Origin: Pseudoroseicyclus_A sp041714655
Lineage (GTDB): Bacteria > Pseudomonadota > Alphaproteobacteria > Rhodobacterales > Rhodobacteraceae
Direction: 5' to 3'
NCBI RefSeq assembly: GCF_041714655.1
Contig: NZ_CP168219.1
Span: forward strand, 2,852,001-2,916,000
DNA length: 64,000 bases
The notes under the pieces are model-generated. The model was not told the DNA's origin, searched no databases, and was given only the letters and a program-made list of their open reading frames with translations. Positions 35,694 through 43,933 of this stretch are shown piece by piece. Within the stretch, counting starts at the first letter, position 1, and every line of letters begins with the position of its first letter. Made by a program: the position numbers and the translations under genes.

Positions 35694-35995
35694 AGCGCCC
35701 CCATGACCTTCTGGTTGAAGCCGTAGACCTTGCGGTCGCCCCCGAGCGGGATCAGCCGCACCTCGCGGCGCTGCCCCGGCTCGAAGCGCACGGCGGTGCC
35801 GGCGGCGATGTCGAGCCGGTGGCCATGGGCCGCCTCGCGGTCGAAGGTGAGCGCCGGGTTCACCTCGGCGAAGTGGTAATGCGAGCCCACCTGCACCGGC
35901 CGGTCGCCGGTGTTGGCGACCTCGAGTGTGATCGCCTCCTGGCTGGCGTTGAGGGTGATCTCGCCCTCGGCGGGGAAGAGTTCTCCGGGGATCAT
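35690..35995 (-). CDS. ureB: Urease beta subunit UreB
   Basis: A 101-residue structural subunit. Recognised by MIPGELFPAEGEITLNA at the start, DRPVQVGSHYHFAEVNPALTFDR in the middle and GFNQKVMGAL at the end. It packs with UreA and UreC in the (ABC)3 enzyme. It starts nine bases after ureA and overlaps the LprI-like gene by ATGA. Length is normal for a separate (unfused) beta subunit. Confidence 0.97.
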   Translation of the reverse strand: MIPGELFPAEGEITLNASQEAITLEVANTGDRPVQVGSHYHFAEVNPALTFDREAAHGHRLDIAAGTAVRFEPGQRREVRLIPLGGDRKVYGFNQKVMGAL

Positions 35996-36004
35996 CTGGG
36001 GCTC

Positions 36005-36307
36005 CTAGCGGATCGGCTCGTGGACGGTCACCAGCTTGGTGCCATCGGGGAAGGTCGCCTCGACCTGCACTTCGTGGATCATCTCGGGGACGCCCTCCAT
36101 GCACTGGTCGCGGGAGACGACCTGCGCCCCGGCCTCCATCATGTCGGCCACCGAGCGGCCGTCGCGGGCGCCCTCGACGACGGCATCGGTGATCAGCGCG
36201 ATGGCCTCGGGATAGTTGAGCTTGACGCCGCGGGCGAGGCGTTTGCGGGCGACCTCGGCGGCCATGGCGATGAGGAGCTTGTCCTTCTCGCGCGGGGTGA
36301 GCTGCAT
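36005..36307 (-). CDS. ureA: Urease gamma subunit UreA
   Basis: A 100-residue subunit beginning MQLTPREKDKLLIAMAAEVA. Other conserved parts are GVKLNYPEAIALITDAVVEGARDG and FPDGTKLVTVHEPIR at the C-terminus. It begins three bases after ureD ends. Length and sequence are standard, with no sign of change. Confidence 0.97.
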   Translation of the reverse strand: MQLTPREKDKLLIAMAAEVARKRLARGVKLNYPEAIALITDAVVEGARDGRSVADMMEAGAQVVSRDQCMEGVPEMIHEVQVEATFPDGTKLVTVHEPIR

Positions 36308-36310
36308 GGG

Positions 36311-37153
36311 CTAAAGACTCCAGACTTTCGGCAGGGCGGCGGCGGCGAGGCCGGCGAGCGCCGGCTCCAGGATGCGGCGCAGGCGGAAGCCATCCTCCGC
36401 CAGAAGCCGCGCGAAGAGAACCCCTTCCCGGATCAGGCTGGCGCCGCCGGCCGGGCCGAGCGCGGCGCGAAGGGGGGCGAGGGCGGCCTCGGCCCGGGGC
36501 GAGACGAGGAGGAGGCTGACCATGGCGCCGGCGCCCCCGCCCTCGGCCGGGCCGGCGAGGGCGGCGGCGGCATCGGGGCCGAAGTCGAGCGCATCGGCGA
36601 AGACGAGGGCGCCGGCGCGGCGCACCTCCCAGCGGTCGCGGAAGCTGGCCGCCTGAAGCGCCTCGCCGCTTTCCCGGCGCCCGAAGATCACGGGCTCGGC
36701 GATCAGCGCCTCGGCACCCTCGGCGAGCGAGAGCTCCAGCCGGCGGGAGAGGGCGGCGCCCTCGAAGAGGATGGTCTCCTGCGGGAGCCAGTGGAGCCTC
36801 GCGCCGGCCCCGAGCTCGGCGCGGACCTCCGAACGGGCCTCGCCCGCCTCGGCCCGATAGGCACGCTCGGCGGCCTGGGTGGTGAGCGTGAGCGCGGCGC
36901 CGGCCCCGAGCTCGGCGGAGACCGCCATCCGGTCGCCCCCCGTCAGCCCGCCGGAGGTGTTGAGCAGCACCGCCTGCATGGCCCGCCCCGGCTGGGCGCG
37001 CGGGAAGAGCGCCTTCAGCGCCCCCTCCTGCCGGAGCCCGGCAAGCCGCGTCGTGGCCCCAGCCGCCGCCACGCGCAAGGTGACGGCGCCGCGGGCGCGC
37101 TGCGGGCGGCCCGTCGCCGGGCGGTCTTGAAGGAGGCTCGCGTCCGGTCCCAT
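36311..37153 (-). CDS. ureD: Urease accessory protein UreD, first gene of the urease operon
   Basis: A 280-residue scaffold protein that binds apo-urease and recruits UreF-UreG. Family motifs are PRAQPGRAMQAVLLNTSGGLTGGDR near residue 53 and LTTQAAERAYRAEAG near 90. ATG at 37153 starts MGPDASLLQDRPATGRPQRARGA. A longer frame to 37255 has no ribosome site and would reach into the neighbouring terminator region. The promoter of the seven-gene operon must lie in the ~100 bases before it; I see no clear -35/-10 or nitrogen-control site there. Confidence 0.93.
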   Translation of the reverse strand: MGPDASLLQDRPATGRPQRARGAVTLRVAAAGATTRLAGLRQEGALKALFPRAQPGRAMQAVLLNTSGGLTGGDRMAVSAELGAGAALTLTTQAAERAYRAEAGEARSEVRAELGAGARLHWLPQETILFEGAALSRRLELSLAEGAEALIAEPVIFGRRESGEALQAASFRDRWEVRRAGALVFADALDFGPDAAAALAGPAEGGGAGAMVSLLLVSPRAEAALAPLRAALGPAGGASLIREGVLFARLLAEDGFRLRRILEPALAGLAAAALPKVWSL

Positions 37154-37257
37154 CTCGGGCCATCCTTGAGGGAAGGGCGGGCGGCGGCAAGCCCGGGGCG
37201 CCGGGGCCGCCGGGCGGGCGCCGCGCCATTTGCCCGTCGCCCAATTTCCGGGCACAG

Positions 37258-37287
37258 AAAGGGCGCGCCCGTCTCCCGGGCGCGCCC
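37258..37287 (-). terminator. Rho-independent terminator of the beta-helix protein gene
   Basis: GGGCGCGCCCG (37261-37271) and CGGGCGCGCCC (37277-37287) form a perfect 11-bp stem with a 5-base loop, 23 bases past the minus-strand stop at 37311. On that strand the stem is followed by TTTCTGTG, a short U run. It insulates the urease operon from the gene upstream. Confidence 0.7.
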
Positions 37288-37310
37288 CTCGCCGGCCAGC
37301 CGGGCGCGGC

Positions 37311-39596
37311 TCAGGTCGGATTGTCCATCCTTATGCTCAGCCGCAGCGAGCCCTTCACCGGCTGGCTGAAGATGGCGCGGACAAGCTCCTGCGACCCGCC
37401 GTGCTGCGCGTCGATCCGCGGGAAGTCGAAGACCGCCTGGCCCGAGCTGTTCTCGATCTTGCCGACCGGCGCCAGCGCCTCGACTGTGCGTGCCCGCCCG
37501 CCGAAAGGCAGGTTCGGCCGCGGATCGATCACCCACTGGTTGTTCACCGAGCCCTGATCGTGGACGACGGAGAGCGGGTTGCGCACCTCCTCGTCGATGG
37601 CATGGAAGACATTGGCATCGAAGGTGACATTGCGCATCCGCCCCAGATCGAGCCCGGCGAAGGTCGTGTCCACCTCCTCCACGCGCCGGCAGGAGCCGCC
37701 GACGACGCGGAAGATGTTGGAGACGACCGCCAGCCCGTGGATGAAATGCCCCGGCCCGTAGGGCTTGATGCGGATGAAGCGGAACCAGTCCGCCACCGAG
37801 GAGGCGGTGAAGTTGTTGCCCGTGATGGTCAGCCCGCCGAAGGAATACTGGTTCGAGAAGGTCGGGGTCGCATCGTGCTCGTTCGTCCACTCGATGATGT
37901 TGTTGTCGATGTAGTTGCCGGTGATGACCGAGCGCACGTTCGGCGTCGTCAGGATCAGCCCGCCGACCCGCACGCCGTTGGCCGTGTCGTCGCCGAGGAA
38001 CCAGTGGTTGCCGACGATGGTCGAGCCCGTCCCCGCCAGCACGGCGAAATGCTTGAAGCGGGTGCAGCGGTTGTCGCGGATCTTCACGTCATTGGCGTTG
38101 GCGTTGAAGCAGGTGGTCGTGCGCTGCTCGACCGGCAGATCCTGCTCCTTGGAGATGAACTGGCACCGGTCGATCATCATGCCTTGGCAGGCCCGGCCGA
38201 TCGAGGTCAGCCCCCGGTCCTTCGGCTGGTTGAAGAAGCAATCCTTCACATGAAAGATGATGCCCGACTGGGCCAGCATGATGCCGCTGGCCTGGCCGTT
38301 GCAGAGAAAGTCGATGTCCGACAGGATGAACTGGCTGAGCTCCTCGTAGCCCGAGAAATCAAGGAGATAGCGGAAGCGGCGGAAGGTGTAGCTCTGCGTG
38401 CCGGCGGCATCGTAGAGCGGCTGGCTGATGGTCACCCGGTTGTTCGCCGCATCGACGGCATTCACGTAGATCTCCCGCCCGACGCCGTTGCCAGAGACGA
38501 GCGCGCCCAGCGGGATCGAACCGGCGTTGGAGATATTGGTGATCCGGTAGGGATCGGCGGGCGAATAGCTGCCGGTGGCGCTCACGACGGCATCGGCCCA
38601 GGCATCCGGTCCGGCCGGCTCGAACTGGCCGTTGCGGATCGCGCGGCGGGTCTTGAACGAGGTATTGGAGGGCTCGAGGCTCTGCATGTCGAGCGGGCCC
38701 GTCAACCCGATGCGCCGGCCGCAAAGGTCGAGGCTTTCGTGATCGGAGAAGTTGACCAGTGCCTGATAGGCCTTCTTGAAGGCCAGCTCCTCGTCGCCGA
38801 AGGCATCGAGATAGGTCTGGTAGTCGAAATTGCGCTGCAGGATGAAATGCGGCCCGATCGGCTGGTCGATCGTGCCCTCGAAGCGCACCTGGCTCTGGAA
38901 GGTCACATCCCCCTCGATCCGGTAGGTCCCGGCGGAGACGAGTACCTCCCGCCCCTGCGCGGCGGCATCGGCAGCCTCGAAAGCGTCGGTGTCGTCGGTG
39001 ACGCCGTCGCCCCTGGCGCCGTAGTCGCGCACATCGACGAGGCCGAGAATGTCGCGGAGGAAGAAGGAAGTCACATCGCGGATCTCGATATCGTCGATGC
39101 GCACGATGCCGCCGTTGGGGCCGGTGAGGTCCACGCCGATATGGCCATAGATGGCGCCGTGCCAGACCATGTCGACGCCGATCCGCGCCCCCGTGCCGAT
39201 GATGGCGGAGACCTCGACGACCTCGCCATAGGTGGTGAGCTGCGTGGCCGGCCCGGTCTCGGTGAGGCCCGGGACATGCCCGCCCCCGGCGCCCCCGGCC
39301 CAGCCGGCGATGCGCACGGCGGGAAGGGCGCCCGACATCGCCTTCACCCGGGCCGTGACCTGCAGGTAGCAGCCCGGCAGGATCGTCGTCTCGCCCATGT
39401 AGCGGACCTTCTGGGTGCCGGAGGTCTTGTTGACCTCAAGGCAGCCGGTGAAATCCTGATCCGCCGGCACGAAGACGCCGCCGCCCTCGGCATAGGTCGG
39501 CGAGCCGGGCGTGCCGTCGCCCCGCGACCAGACGTCCAGCCCGGCGGCAAAGGGCGGCGGCATCAGCACCAGCCCGTCGGTGATCTCCTTGTTCAT
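37311..39596 (-). CDS. Large parallel beta-helix protein (pectate-lyase/GH28-like fold)
   Basis: A 761-residue protein with no obvious signal peptide. After an N-terminal region (MNKEITDGLVLMPPPFAAGL) and a beta-sandwich-like part, VDVRDYGARGDGVTDDTDAFEAA near residue 190 is the classic start of a right-handed parallel beta helix. Many coils follow, such as ITGNYIDNNIIEW, GGLTITGNNFTAS and VRNPLSVVHDQG. This fold occurs in polysaccharide lyases, phage tailspikes and surface-polysaccharide enzymes. ATG at 39596 is taken because it begins the conserved-looking start; upstream sequence is intergenic repeat. The absence of a signal suggests a non-Sec route or cytoplasmic assembly. Substrate unknown. 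Confidence 0.8.
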   Translation of the reverse strand: MNKEITDGLVLMPPPFAAGLDVWSRGDGTPGSPTYAEGGGVFVPADQDFTGCLEVNKTSGTQKVRYMGETTILPGCYLQVTARVKAMSGALPAVRIAGWAGGAGGGHVPGLTETGPATQLTTYGEVVEVSAIIGTGARIGVDMVWHGAIYGHIGVDLTGPNGGIVRIDDIEIRDVTSFFLRDILGLVDVRDYGARGDGVTDDTDAFEAADAAAQGREVLVSAGTYRIEGDVTFQSQVRFEGTIDQPIGPHFILQRNFDYQTYLDAFGDEELAFKKAYQALVNFSDHESLDLCGRRIGLTGPLDMQSLEPSNTSFKTRRAIRNGQFEPAGPDAWADAVVSATGSYSPADPYRITNISNAGSIPLGALVSGNGVGREIYVNAVDAANNRVTISQPLYDAAGTQSYTFRRFRYLLDFSGYEELSQFILSDIDFLCNGQASGIMLAQSGIIFHVKDCFFNQPKDRGLTSIGRACQGMMIDRCQFISKEQDLPVEQRTTTCFNANANDVKIRDNRCTRFKHFAVLAGTGSTIVGNHWFLGDDTANGVRVGGLILTTPNVRSVITGNYIDNNIIEWTNEHDATPTFSNQYSFGGLTITGNNFTASSVADWFRFIRIKPYGPGHFIHGLAVVSNIFRVVGGSCRRVEEVDTTFAGLDLGRMRNVTFDANVFHAIDEEVRNPLSVVHDQGSVNNQWVIDPRPNLPFGGRARTVEALAPVGKIENSSGQAVFDFPRIDAQHGGSQELVRAIFSQPVKGSLRLSIRMDNPT

Positions 39597-39739
39597 GTCG
39601 CGGCCTCTTCCATCGGCTCCAGGGGTGGGCCGGAGAGGTAGGCCGGGAAAGTGAAGGGGGCGGGAGGGCACCGTGCGTTGCGGCGTGGTTTTGCAGGGAG
39701 GGCGCCGGCTCCGGGCTCCCTTGAGGGCCCCCGGAACCG

Positions 39740-39789
39740 GGTGGGGACGCTGCCCCCACACCCCCGAGGTATTTCTGGCCAGATGAAAG
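39740..39789 (+). repeat. Rhodobacteraceae-type intergenic repeat, copy 2
   Basis: GGTGGGGACGCTGCCCCCAC is followed by CCCCCGAGGTATTTCTGGCC and AGATGAAAG. The GC hairpin plus GGTATTT block is the same layout as at 33471-33534, here on the opposite strand. The whole gap 39597-39912 holds no gene, only this element, a tandem repeat and the upstream region of the beta-helix gene. Confidence 0.55.
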
Positions 39790-39812
39790 GGGGAAAGAGG
39801 CTCTCTTGCCCC

Positions 39813-39858
39813 TGCCTCTTTCCAAGTACCTTCGGTGCCTCTTTCCAAGTACCTTCGG
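39813..39858 (+). repeat. Exact 23-bp tandem duplication
   Basis: A 23-base unit beginning TGCCTCTTTCCAAGTACCTT occurs twice in direct succession (39813-39835 and 39836-39858) without mismatch. It lies in the gap between the beta-helix gene and the histidine kinase gene. It probably arose by slippage; no coding or regulatory role is evident. Confidence 0.8.
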
Positions 39859-39912
39859 GGAACGCGCGGGGCAGACGGCCCCTCGCTCCCGGACCCTCCG
39901 CCGGGCCGGCCG

Positions 39913-40881
39913 TCAGAACCTTATGACGAAGGTGGCGCCGGGGGGCGGGCTGTCGGCGAGGGCGATCTCGGCCCCATGCGCCTCCAGCATCCGGCGGACG
40001 ATGGGCAGGCCCATGCCGGTGCCGCCGGCGGCGCGGCGCGTCGTGAAGAACGGATCGAAGATCCGTGCCCGGTTGCCGGCCGAGATGCCGGCGCCGTCGT
40101 CGGCGATCTTGAGCGCGCCCGGGGCGACGGTCAGCCGCACCTGCCCGGCCCCGTGGGCGACGGCATTGGCGATGAGGTGATCGAGCACGAGGCGGAGCCC
40201 GTCCGCCGGCAGGGGGATCTCGCCATCGGCGTCGAGGAGGATCTCCGCCTCCGGGTGATCGTCCTGCAGGGCCGCGAGAAGCGGGCCGAGCCGCGCGCGG
40301 CCGGCGCCCGCCGGCTCCTGTGCCCGGGCGAGGGCGCGCTGCGCGTCGAGGAGCGCCGTCATCCGGTCCGCCGCATCGTCGATCCGGGCGAGGAGGCGGG
40401 CGCGCTCCTCCGCCGGGATGTCGTCGCCGTCGAGGAGCTCCGCCGCGCCGCGGAGCACGGTGAGCGGCGCCTTCAGCTCATGCGTCGCATGGTCGGCATA
40501 GGAGCGCAGCACCGCCTCGCGCCCCGAGAGGATCCGCCCCATCTCAAGCACCGCGCGGCCCGTCCGCTCCATCTCGCGGGTGCCGTAGTGGCGGAGCGGT
40601 GCCGCCGCCCCCGCCGTGCCGCGCCCCAGCGCCTCCGCTCGTGCCGCCAGCGCCCGGATGGGGCGGTAGAGCAGCCGCCAGAGCACCCAGCCGAGCGCCG
40701 CGGTGGCCGCCAGCACCGCCAGCGCCACGGCGATCAGCGCCTCGGTGAAGGGCATCGGCGGCGAGAGCGCCCGCAGCGCCAGGATCCCCGCCGGCGGCAG
40801 CGCGAGGACGAGCCCGAGCACTAGCGCGATGACCAGCGCCAGCGAGGGGCGCCATTTGACGAGGATGCTCTGGCCGCTCAC
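39913..40881 (-). CDS. Membrane sensor histidine kinase
   Basis: A 322-residue kinase with two membrane helices (about residues 14-36 and 46-70) and hardly any periplasmic loop between, so it probably senses a membrane or cytoplasmic signal. A HAMP-like stretch leads to the phosphoacceptor His134 in HATHELKAPLTVLRG. The ATP-binding domain has N in LDHLIANAVAHG, G1 in IADDGAGIS, F in IFDPFFTTRRAAGGTG and G2 in GMGLPIVRRML. It overlaps the response-regulator gene by ATGA. The short sensor part is unusual. The regulated genes cannot be inferred. Confidence 0.93.
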   Translation of the reverse strand: MSGQSILVKWRPSLALVIALVLGLVLALPPAGILALRALSPPMPFTEALIAVALAVLAATAALGWVLWRLLYRPIRALAARAEALGRGTAGAAAPLRHYGTREMERTGRAVLEMGRILSGREAVLRSYADHATHELKAPLTVLRGAAELLDGDDIPAEERARLLARIDDAADRMTALLDAQRALARAQEPAGAGRARLGPLLAALQDDHPEAEILLDADGEIPLPADGLRLVLDHLIANAVAHGAGQVRLTVAPGALKIADDGAGISAGNRARIFDPFFTTRRAAGGTGMGLPIVRRMLEAHGAEIALADSPPPGATFVIRF

Positions 40882-41606
40882 GGGTCTCCGCCTGTTCCGT
40901 TGCCGGTCCCCCCGCCCACGCCACGGCAGGGCCCCATGCGAATGCCGATGCCGTGGAGAGTCTCCACCGCATCCGGGCAGCCCGCCTCGGCCAGCTTGGC
41001 GCGCAGGTTGCGCAGGTGGCTGTCCATCGTCCGGTCGGAGACGTTGACGTTGGTGCCCCAGATCGCATCGACGAGCGCGGGGCGCGGCACGACGTGATCG
41101 GGGCGCTCCATGAGTTTCGCGAGCAGCTCCATCTCCCGCGCCGTCAGCACCACATCGGCGCCCGAGACGCTGACCCGGTGGCGCGCCGGGTCGAGCGCGA
41201 GCACGCCGCGGCGGAGCGCCGGGGGCGCCTCCGGCGCCGGGGCGGCGGCGCGCTTGAGGACGGCGCGGACCCGGGCGACCAGCTCACGGGGAGAGAAGGG
41301 CTTGGTGACGTAATCGTCCGCCCCGAGCTCGAGCCCGACGACGCGGTCCACCTCGTCGCCCTCGGCGGTGAGGAAGATCACCGGCACGTCGTTCTCGCGG
41401 CGGAGCGCCCGGCAGACGTCGCGGCCGTCCATCTCCGGCAGGCCGATGTCGAGGATGACGAGATCGGGCCCCTGCCGCCGGGCCTCGGCAAGGGCCGCGG
41501 CGCCATCCGCCGCCTCGGCGAATCCGAAGCCCGCCCGGGCCAGCGCGATGCCGAGAAGGTCGCGGATCTGCGGGTCGTCATCGACGACGAGGATGAGCGG
41601 GGTCAC
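40878..41606 (-). CDS. OmpR-family response regulator
   Basis: A 242-residue regulator. The receiver domain has the acidic pair Asp10/Asp11, phosphoacceptor Asp53 (VILDIGLPEMDG), Thr in IFLTAEGDE and Lys in YVTKPFSPREL. The C-terminal winged helix includes VLTAREMELLAKLMERPDHVV and NVNVSDRTMDSHLRNLRAKL. It pairs with the kinase encoded immediately downstream, and its start overlaps the preceding small gene by four bases. Confidence 0.94.
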   Translation of the reverse strand: MTPLILVVDDDPQIRDLLGIALARAGFGFAEAADGAAALAEARRQGPDLVILDIGLPEMDGRDVCRALRRENDVPVIFLTAEGDEVDRVVGLELGADDYVTKPFSPRELVARVRAVLKRAAAPAPEAPPALRRGVLALDPARHRVSVSGADVVLTAREMELLAKLMERPDHVVPRPALVDAIWGTNVNVSDRTMDSHLRNLRAKLAEAGCPDAVETLHGIGIRMGPCRGVGGGTGNGTGGDP

Positions 41607-41767
41607 GTGCGCGGGTCCATCTGGGGCCGGTCCGTCTGGCTGCGGTCCGGGCTGATGGCGGGCAGGCTAGCGCCCGCCGCGCCGGCGGGAAAGTCCTGTG
41701 GCGGGGTCAGCCACCAGGCATCGGTCTTCAGCCGCGCGGGCAGGCCCCGCAGGATCAGGTCGTACAT
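41603..41767 (-). CDS. Small protein of 54 residues leading the two-component operon
   Basis: The protein starts MYDLILRGLPARLKTDAWWL and continues with a proline- and Asp/Arg-rich tail, without membrane segment. ATG at 41767 follows GGAGGGACAAAC. Its stop overlaps the response-regulator start (ATGA), which supports real translation and coupling. It could be a regulatory leader peptide or an unknown small partner; the sequence alone does not decide. Confidence 0.5.
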   Translation of the reverse strand: MYDLILRGLPARLKTDAWWLTPPQDFPAGAAGASLPAISPDRSQTDRPQMDPRT

Positions 41768-41875
41768 GTTTGTCCCTCCGTGCTTTTCGGCAAGCCTAGG
41801 AGGTGGCGGTGCAGGGCACGGGGCCCGGGCGTGCAGGGGATGTGCAGGGGGCGAGGGGCGGGGGAGCCGGGGAGC

Positions 41876-41950
41876 CGGGCTCAAGCCCGGCCTACGGGCG
41901 CGTGGGTGCCGGGGCGGGTGCAGGGCGGGCGTAGGCCGGGCTTGAGCCCG
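41876..41950. repeat. Pair of inverted REP-like palindromes
   Basis: Two copies of a palindromic unit with core GTAGGCCGGGCTTGAGCCCG face each other: arms 41876-41896 and 41930-41950 are exact reverse complements over 21 bases. Each unit also folds on itself. They lie between rpe and the small gene of the two-component operon. A short tandem CCACTCCCG (2.5 copies) follows at 41951-41973. Related single units occur at 43565 and 50597. Confidence 0.7.
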
Positions 41951-41973
41951 CCACTCCCGCCACTCCCGCCACC

Positions 41974-42624
41974 CTACCCCGCCGCGGCCCGGATCGCCGC
42001 GATGCGCTCGGCGTAATCCCCGCCGAAGATCGCCGAACCGGCGACGAGCACATCGGCCCCCGCCGCCACCACGGCGCCGGCATTGGCCGGGGAGATGCCG
42101 CCGTCGACCTCCAGATGGATCGGCCGGTCGCCGATCATCGCGCGGACAGCGGCGATCTTCTCGACCATCGCCCCGATGAAGGCCTGGCCGCCGAAGCCGG
42201 GGTTCACGGTCATGACGAGCACGAGGTCCACCGCGTCCAGCACATGCTCGAGCGCGCTCACCGGCGTCGCCGGGTTGAGCGCCACGCCGGCCTTCGCCCC
42301 CGCCTCGCGGATCTGCTGGAGCGCCCGATGCAGATGCGGCCCGGCCTCGGCATGGATCGTGATCACATCCGCCCCGGCCCGGGCGAAATCGCCGGTATAG
42401 GGCTCGGCGGGCGAGATCATCAGATGCACGTCCATCACCCCCGCCACATGCGGGCGGATGGCGGCGGCGACGGCGGGGCCGATGGTGATGTTGGGCACGA
42501 AATGCCCGTCCATCACGTCAACATGGATCCAGTCGGCCCCGGCCGCCTGGACGGCCGCGATCTCTGCGCCCAGCGCCGCGAAATCCGCCGACAGGATCGA
42601 CGGGGCGATCTTGATGTCTGCCAT
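41974..42624 (-). CDS. rpe: Ribulose-phosphate 3-epimerase
   Basis: A 216-residue TIM-barrel enzyme that interconverts ribulose 5-phosphate and xylulose 5-phosphate. All family motifs are present: IAPSILSADFAALG at the start, WIHVDVMDGHFVPNIT near residue 32, VDVHLMI-like MDVHLMISPAEPY near 64, VLVMTVNPGFGGQAFI near 135 and LEVDGGISPANA near 171. The metal ligands His and Asp lie in these motifs. ATG at 42624 starts MADIKIAPSIL. It is divergent from the araC-type gene; no calvin-cycle genes are nearby. Confidence 0.96.
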   Translation of the reverse strand: MADIKIAPSILSADFAALGAEIAAVQAAGADWIHVDVMDGHFVPNITIGPAVAAAIRPHVAGVMDVHLMISPAEPYTGDFARAGADVITIHAEAGPHLHRALQQIREAGAKAGVALNPATPVSALEHVLDAVDLVLVMTVNPGFGGQAFIGAMVEKIAAVRAMIGDRPIHLEVDGGISPANAGAVVAAGADVLVAGSAIFGGDYAERIAAIRAAAG

Positions 42625-42696
42625 GGCTCCCCTCCTCGCCGAAGCGCGCCGCGGCCCCTTTCGCGGTCGCAGCATTCTCGTGCTATCCTTCAGGCC

Positions 42697-43530
42697 ATGC
42701 CGCAGCTCCGCCTCCATCACAAGGATATTCTTGCCCAGGGCGAGGCCGCCGCGCTGGCCCGCGGCCTGCTGAAGGAAGGCGCGCCCGCGCGCCTTCACAC
42801 CCAGGATTTCGCCGAGATCGCCTGGGTGCAGAACGGCAAGGTGCGGCTCCTGACGGAGGACGGCCGGCGCGAGCTGGTGGAGGGCGATCTCGTCCTCATC
42901 CCCGCCGGGCCGGCGCATGGCTGGCAGGGGCGGGGCGCGGAGCCGATGCTCGTCTCGGTCAGCCTCGCACCCGATCTGACAGAGGCGCTCCTCCGCCGCC
43001 ACCAGCAGCTCGCCGGCCGGCATCTCTGGGGCGCCGCGCCGGAGCTGCGGCATCTCGACATGCGCGCCCTCGCCGAGCTCAACCGCGCGGCGCTGGCGCT
43101 CGAGCGCCCCCGCCGCGATGCGCTGGCGGCGGAGGCGTTCCTCCTGCCGCTGCTCGCCGGGCTCTCCGGCGCGGCGCCGCTGCCGCCGGGCCTGCCGGAC
43201 TGGCTGGCGCGCGCCTGCCGGGCGGCGGAGGATCCGGAGGTCTTCCGCGGCGGGGCGGCGGCCTTCGTGAAGGTGGCCGGGCGGGCGCATCCGCATGTCA
43301 GCCGCAAGGCGCGGCGGCTACTGGGGATGAGCCCCTCGGATTACGTGAACCGCCAGCGGATGGGTTTCGCGGCCCGGCGGCTCGCCGGCTCCGCCGACAG
43401 CCTCGCCGAGATCGCGGCGGACTGCGGCATCCCCAACCTCAGCCATTTCCACAAGCTCTTCCGGGCGCATCACGGCCAGACGCCTCAGCACTACCGGCGG
43501 AGCCACCAGCGCGACGTCTTCGGCGGGTGA
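42697..43530 (+). CDS. AraC-family transcriptional regulator with cupin sensor domain
   Basis: A 277-residue regulator. The N-terminal ~120 residues form a cupin-like ligand domain (HTQDFAEIAWVQNGKVRLL and GDLVLIPAGPAHGWQ). The C-terminal ~100 residues contain two helix-turn-helix units, the second in SLAEIAADCGIPNLSHFHKLFRAHHGQTPQHYRR. ATG at 42697 is chosen from the family length; the frame upstream crosses into rpe antisense. It lies upstream of the deoC operon on the same strand with a 400-base gap, so it may activate it. The ligand would then be a deoxyribose-type sugar (inference). Confidence 0.9.
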   Translation: MPQLRLHHKDILAQGEAAALARGLLKEGAPARLHTQDFAEIAWVQNGKVRLLTEDGRRELVEGDLVLIPAGPAHGWQGRGAEPMLVSVSLAPDLTEALLRRHQQLAGRHLWGAAPELRHLDMRALAELNRAALALERPRRDALAAEAFLLPLLAGLSGAAPLPPGLPDWLARACRAAEDPEVFRGGAAAFVKVAGRAHPHVSRKARRLLGMSPSDYVNRQRMGFAARRLAGSADSLAEIAADCGIPNLSHFHKLFRAHHGQTPQHYRRSHQRDVFGG

Positions 43531-43564
43531 GGTCTGGCGGGCGCAGGCGCTCCGTCGACACATG

Positions 43565-43590
43565 CGTAGGGTGGGTTTGCAACCCACCGT
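43565..43590. repeat. REP-like palindrome
   Basis: CGTAGGGTGGGTTTGCAACC begins a unit in which GGTGGGTT (43570-43577) and AACCCACC (43581-43588) pair around a 3-base loop. It belongs to the same degenerate family as the units at 41876-41950 and 50597-50619 (CGTAGG, G-rich arm, C-rich arm). Confidence 0.6.
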
Positions 43591-43618
43591 CCCGCTTTCA
43601 TCCGGGTGCAACCGCGCC

Positions 43619-43763
43619 GCGCAGGGCGAGCGCCGGCCCGGGGGGTGGCGCTCCAACGGTTCCGCGCCGCGCTTTATGGTCCAACCAGCCTCCCCGCTCT
43701 CAGGCTGCGCCCAGACCCAACCAGAGCGCCAGCCCGCGGGACGGGCCGGCGCTCGCCCTGCGC
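43619..43763. repeat. Long inverted repeat before deoC
   Basis: Two exact 22-base arms (43619-43640 and 43742-43763) are reverse complements; the arm starts GCGCAGGGCGAGCGCCGGCC. Inside, a second pair TGGCGCTC (43646-43653) and GAGCGCCA (43724-43731) continues the stem. The whole could fold into a ~145-base hairpin. The surrounding gap 43531-43933 holds no gene. It may be a BIME- or MITE-like element or a structured leader of the deoC transcript. Confidence 0.65.
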
Positions 43764-43933
43764 CTTCGGCGCGTACCGGGCGGGGCACCGCACGGCCGTC
43801 GCCCCAGACGGGAGCCCCCCGCGCGCATCTCCCATCCCCGCGGAAACCCCGCCCCCAAAGGCCCCGCCCCGCCCCCCGGCTTGCCAACCCGCCCTCCCCA
43901 TGCCACCTCTTCAGGACCCTTCGGGAGGCGACG

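Noticed and set aside
37154..37257. NtrC or sigma-54 site before the urease operon
   Set aside because: No GG-N10-GC pair with the right sequence or NtrC palindrome was convincing by eye.
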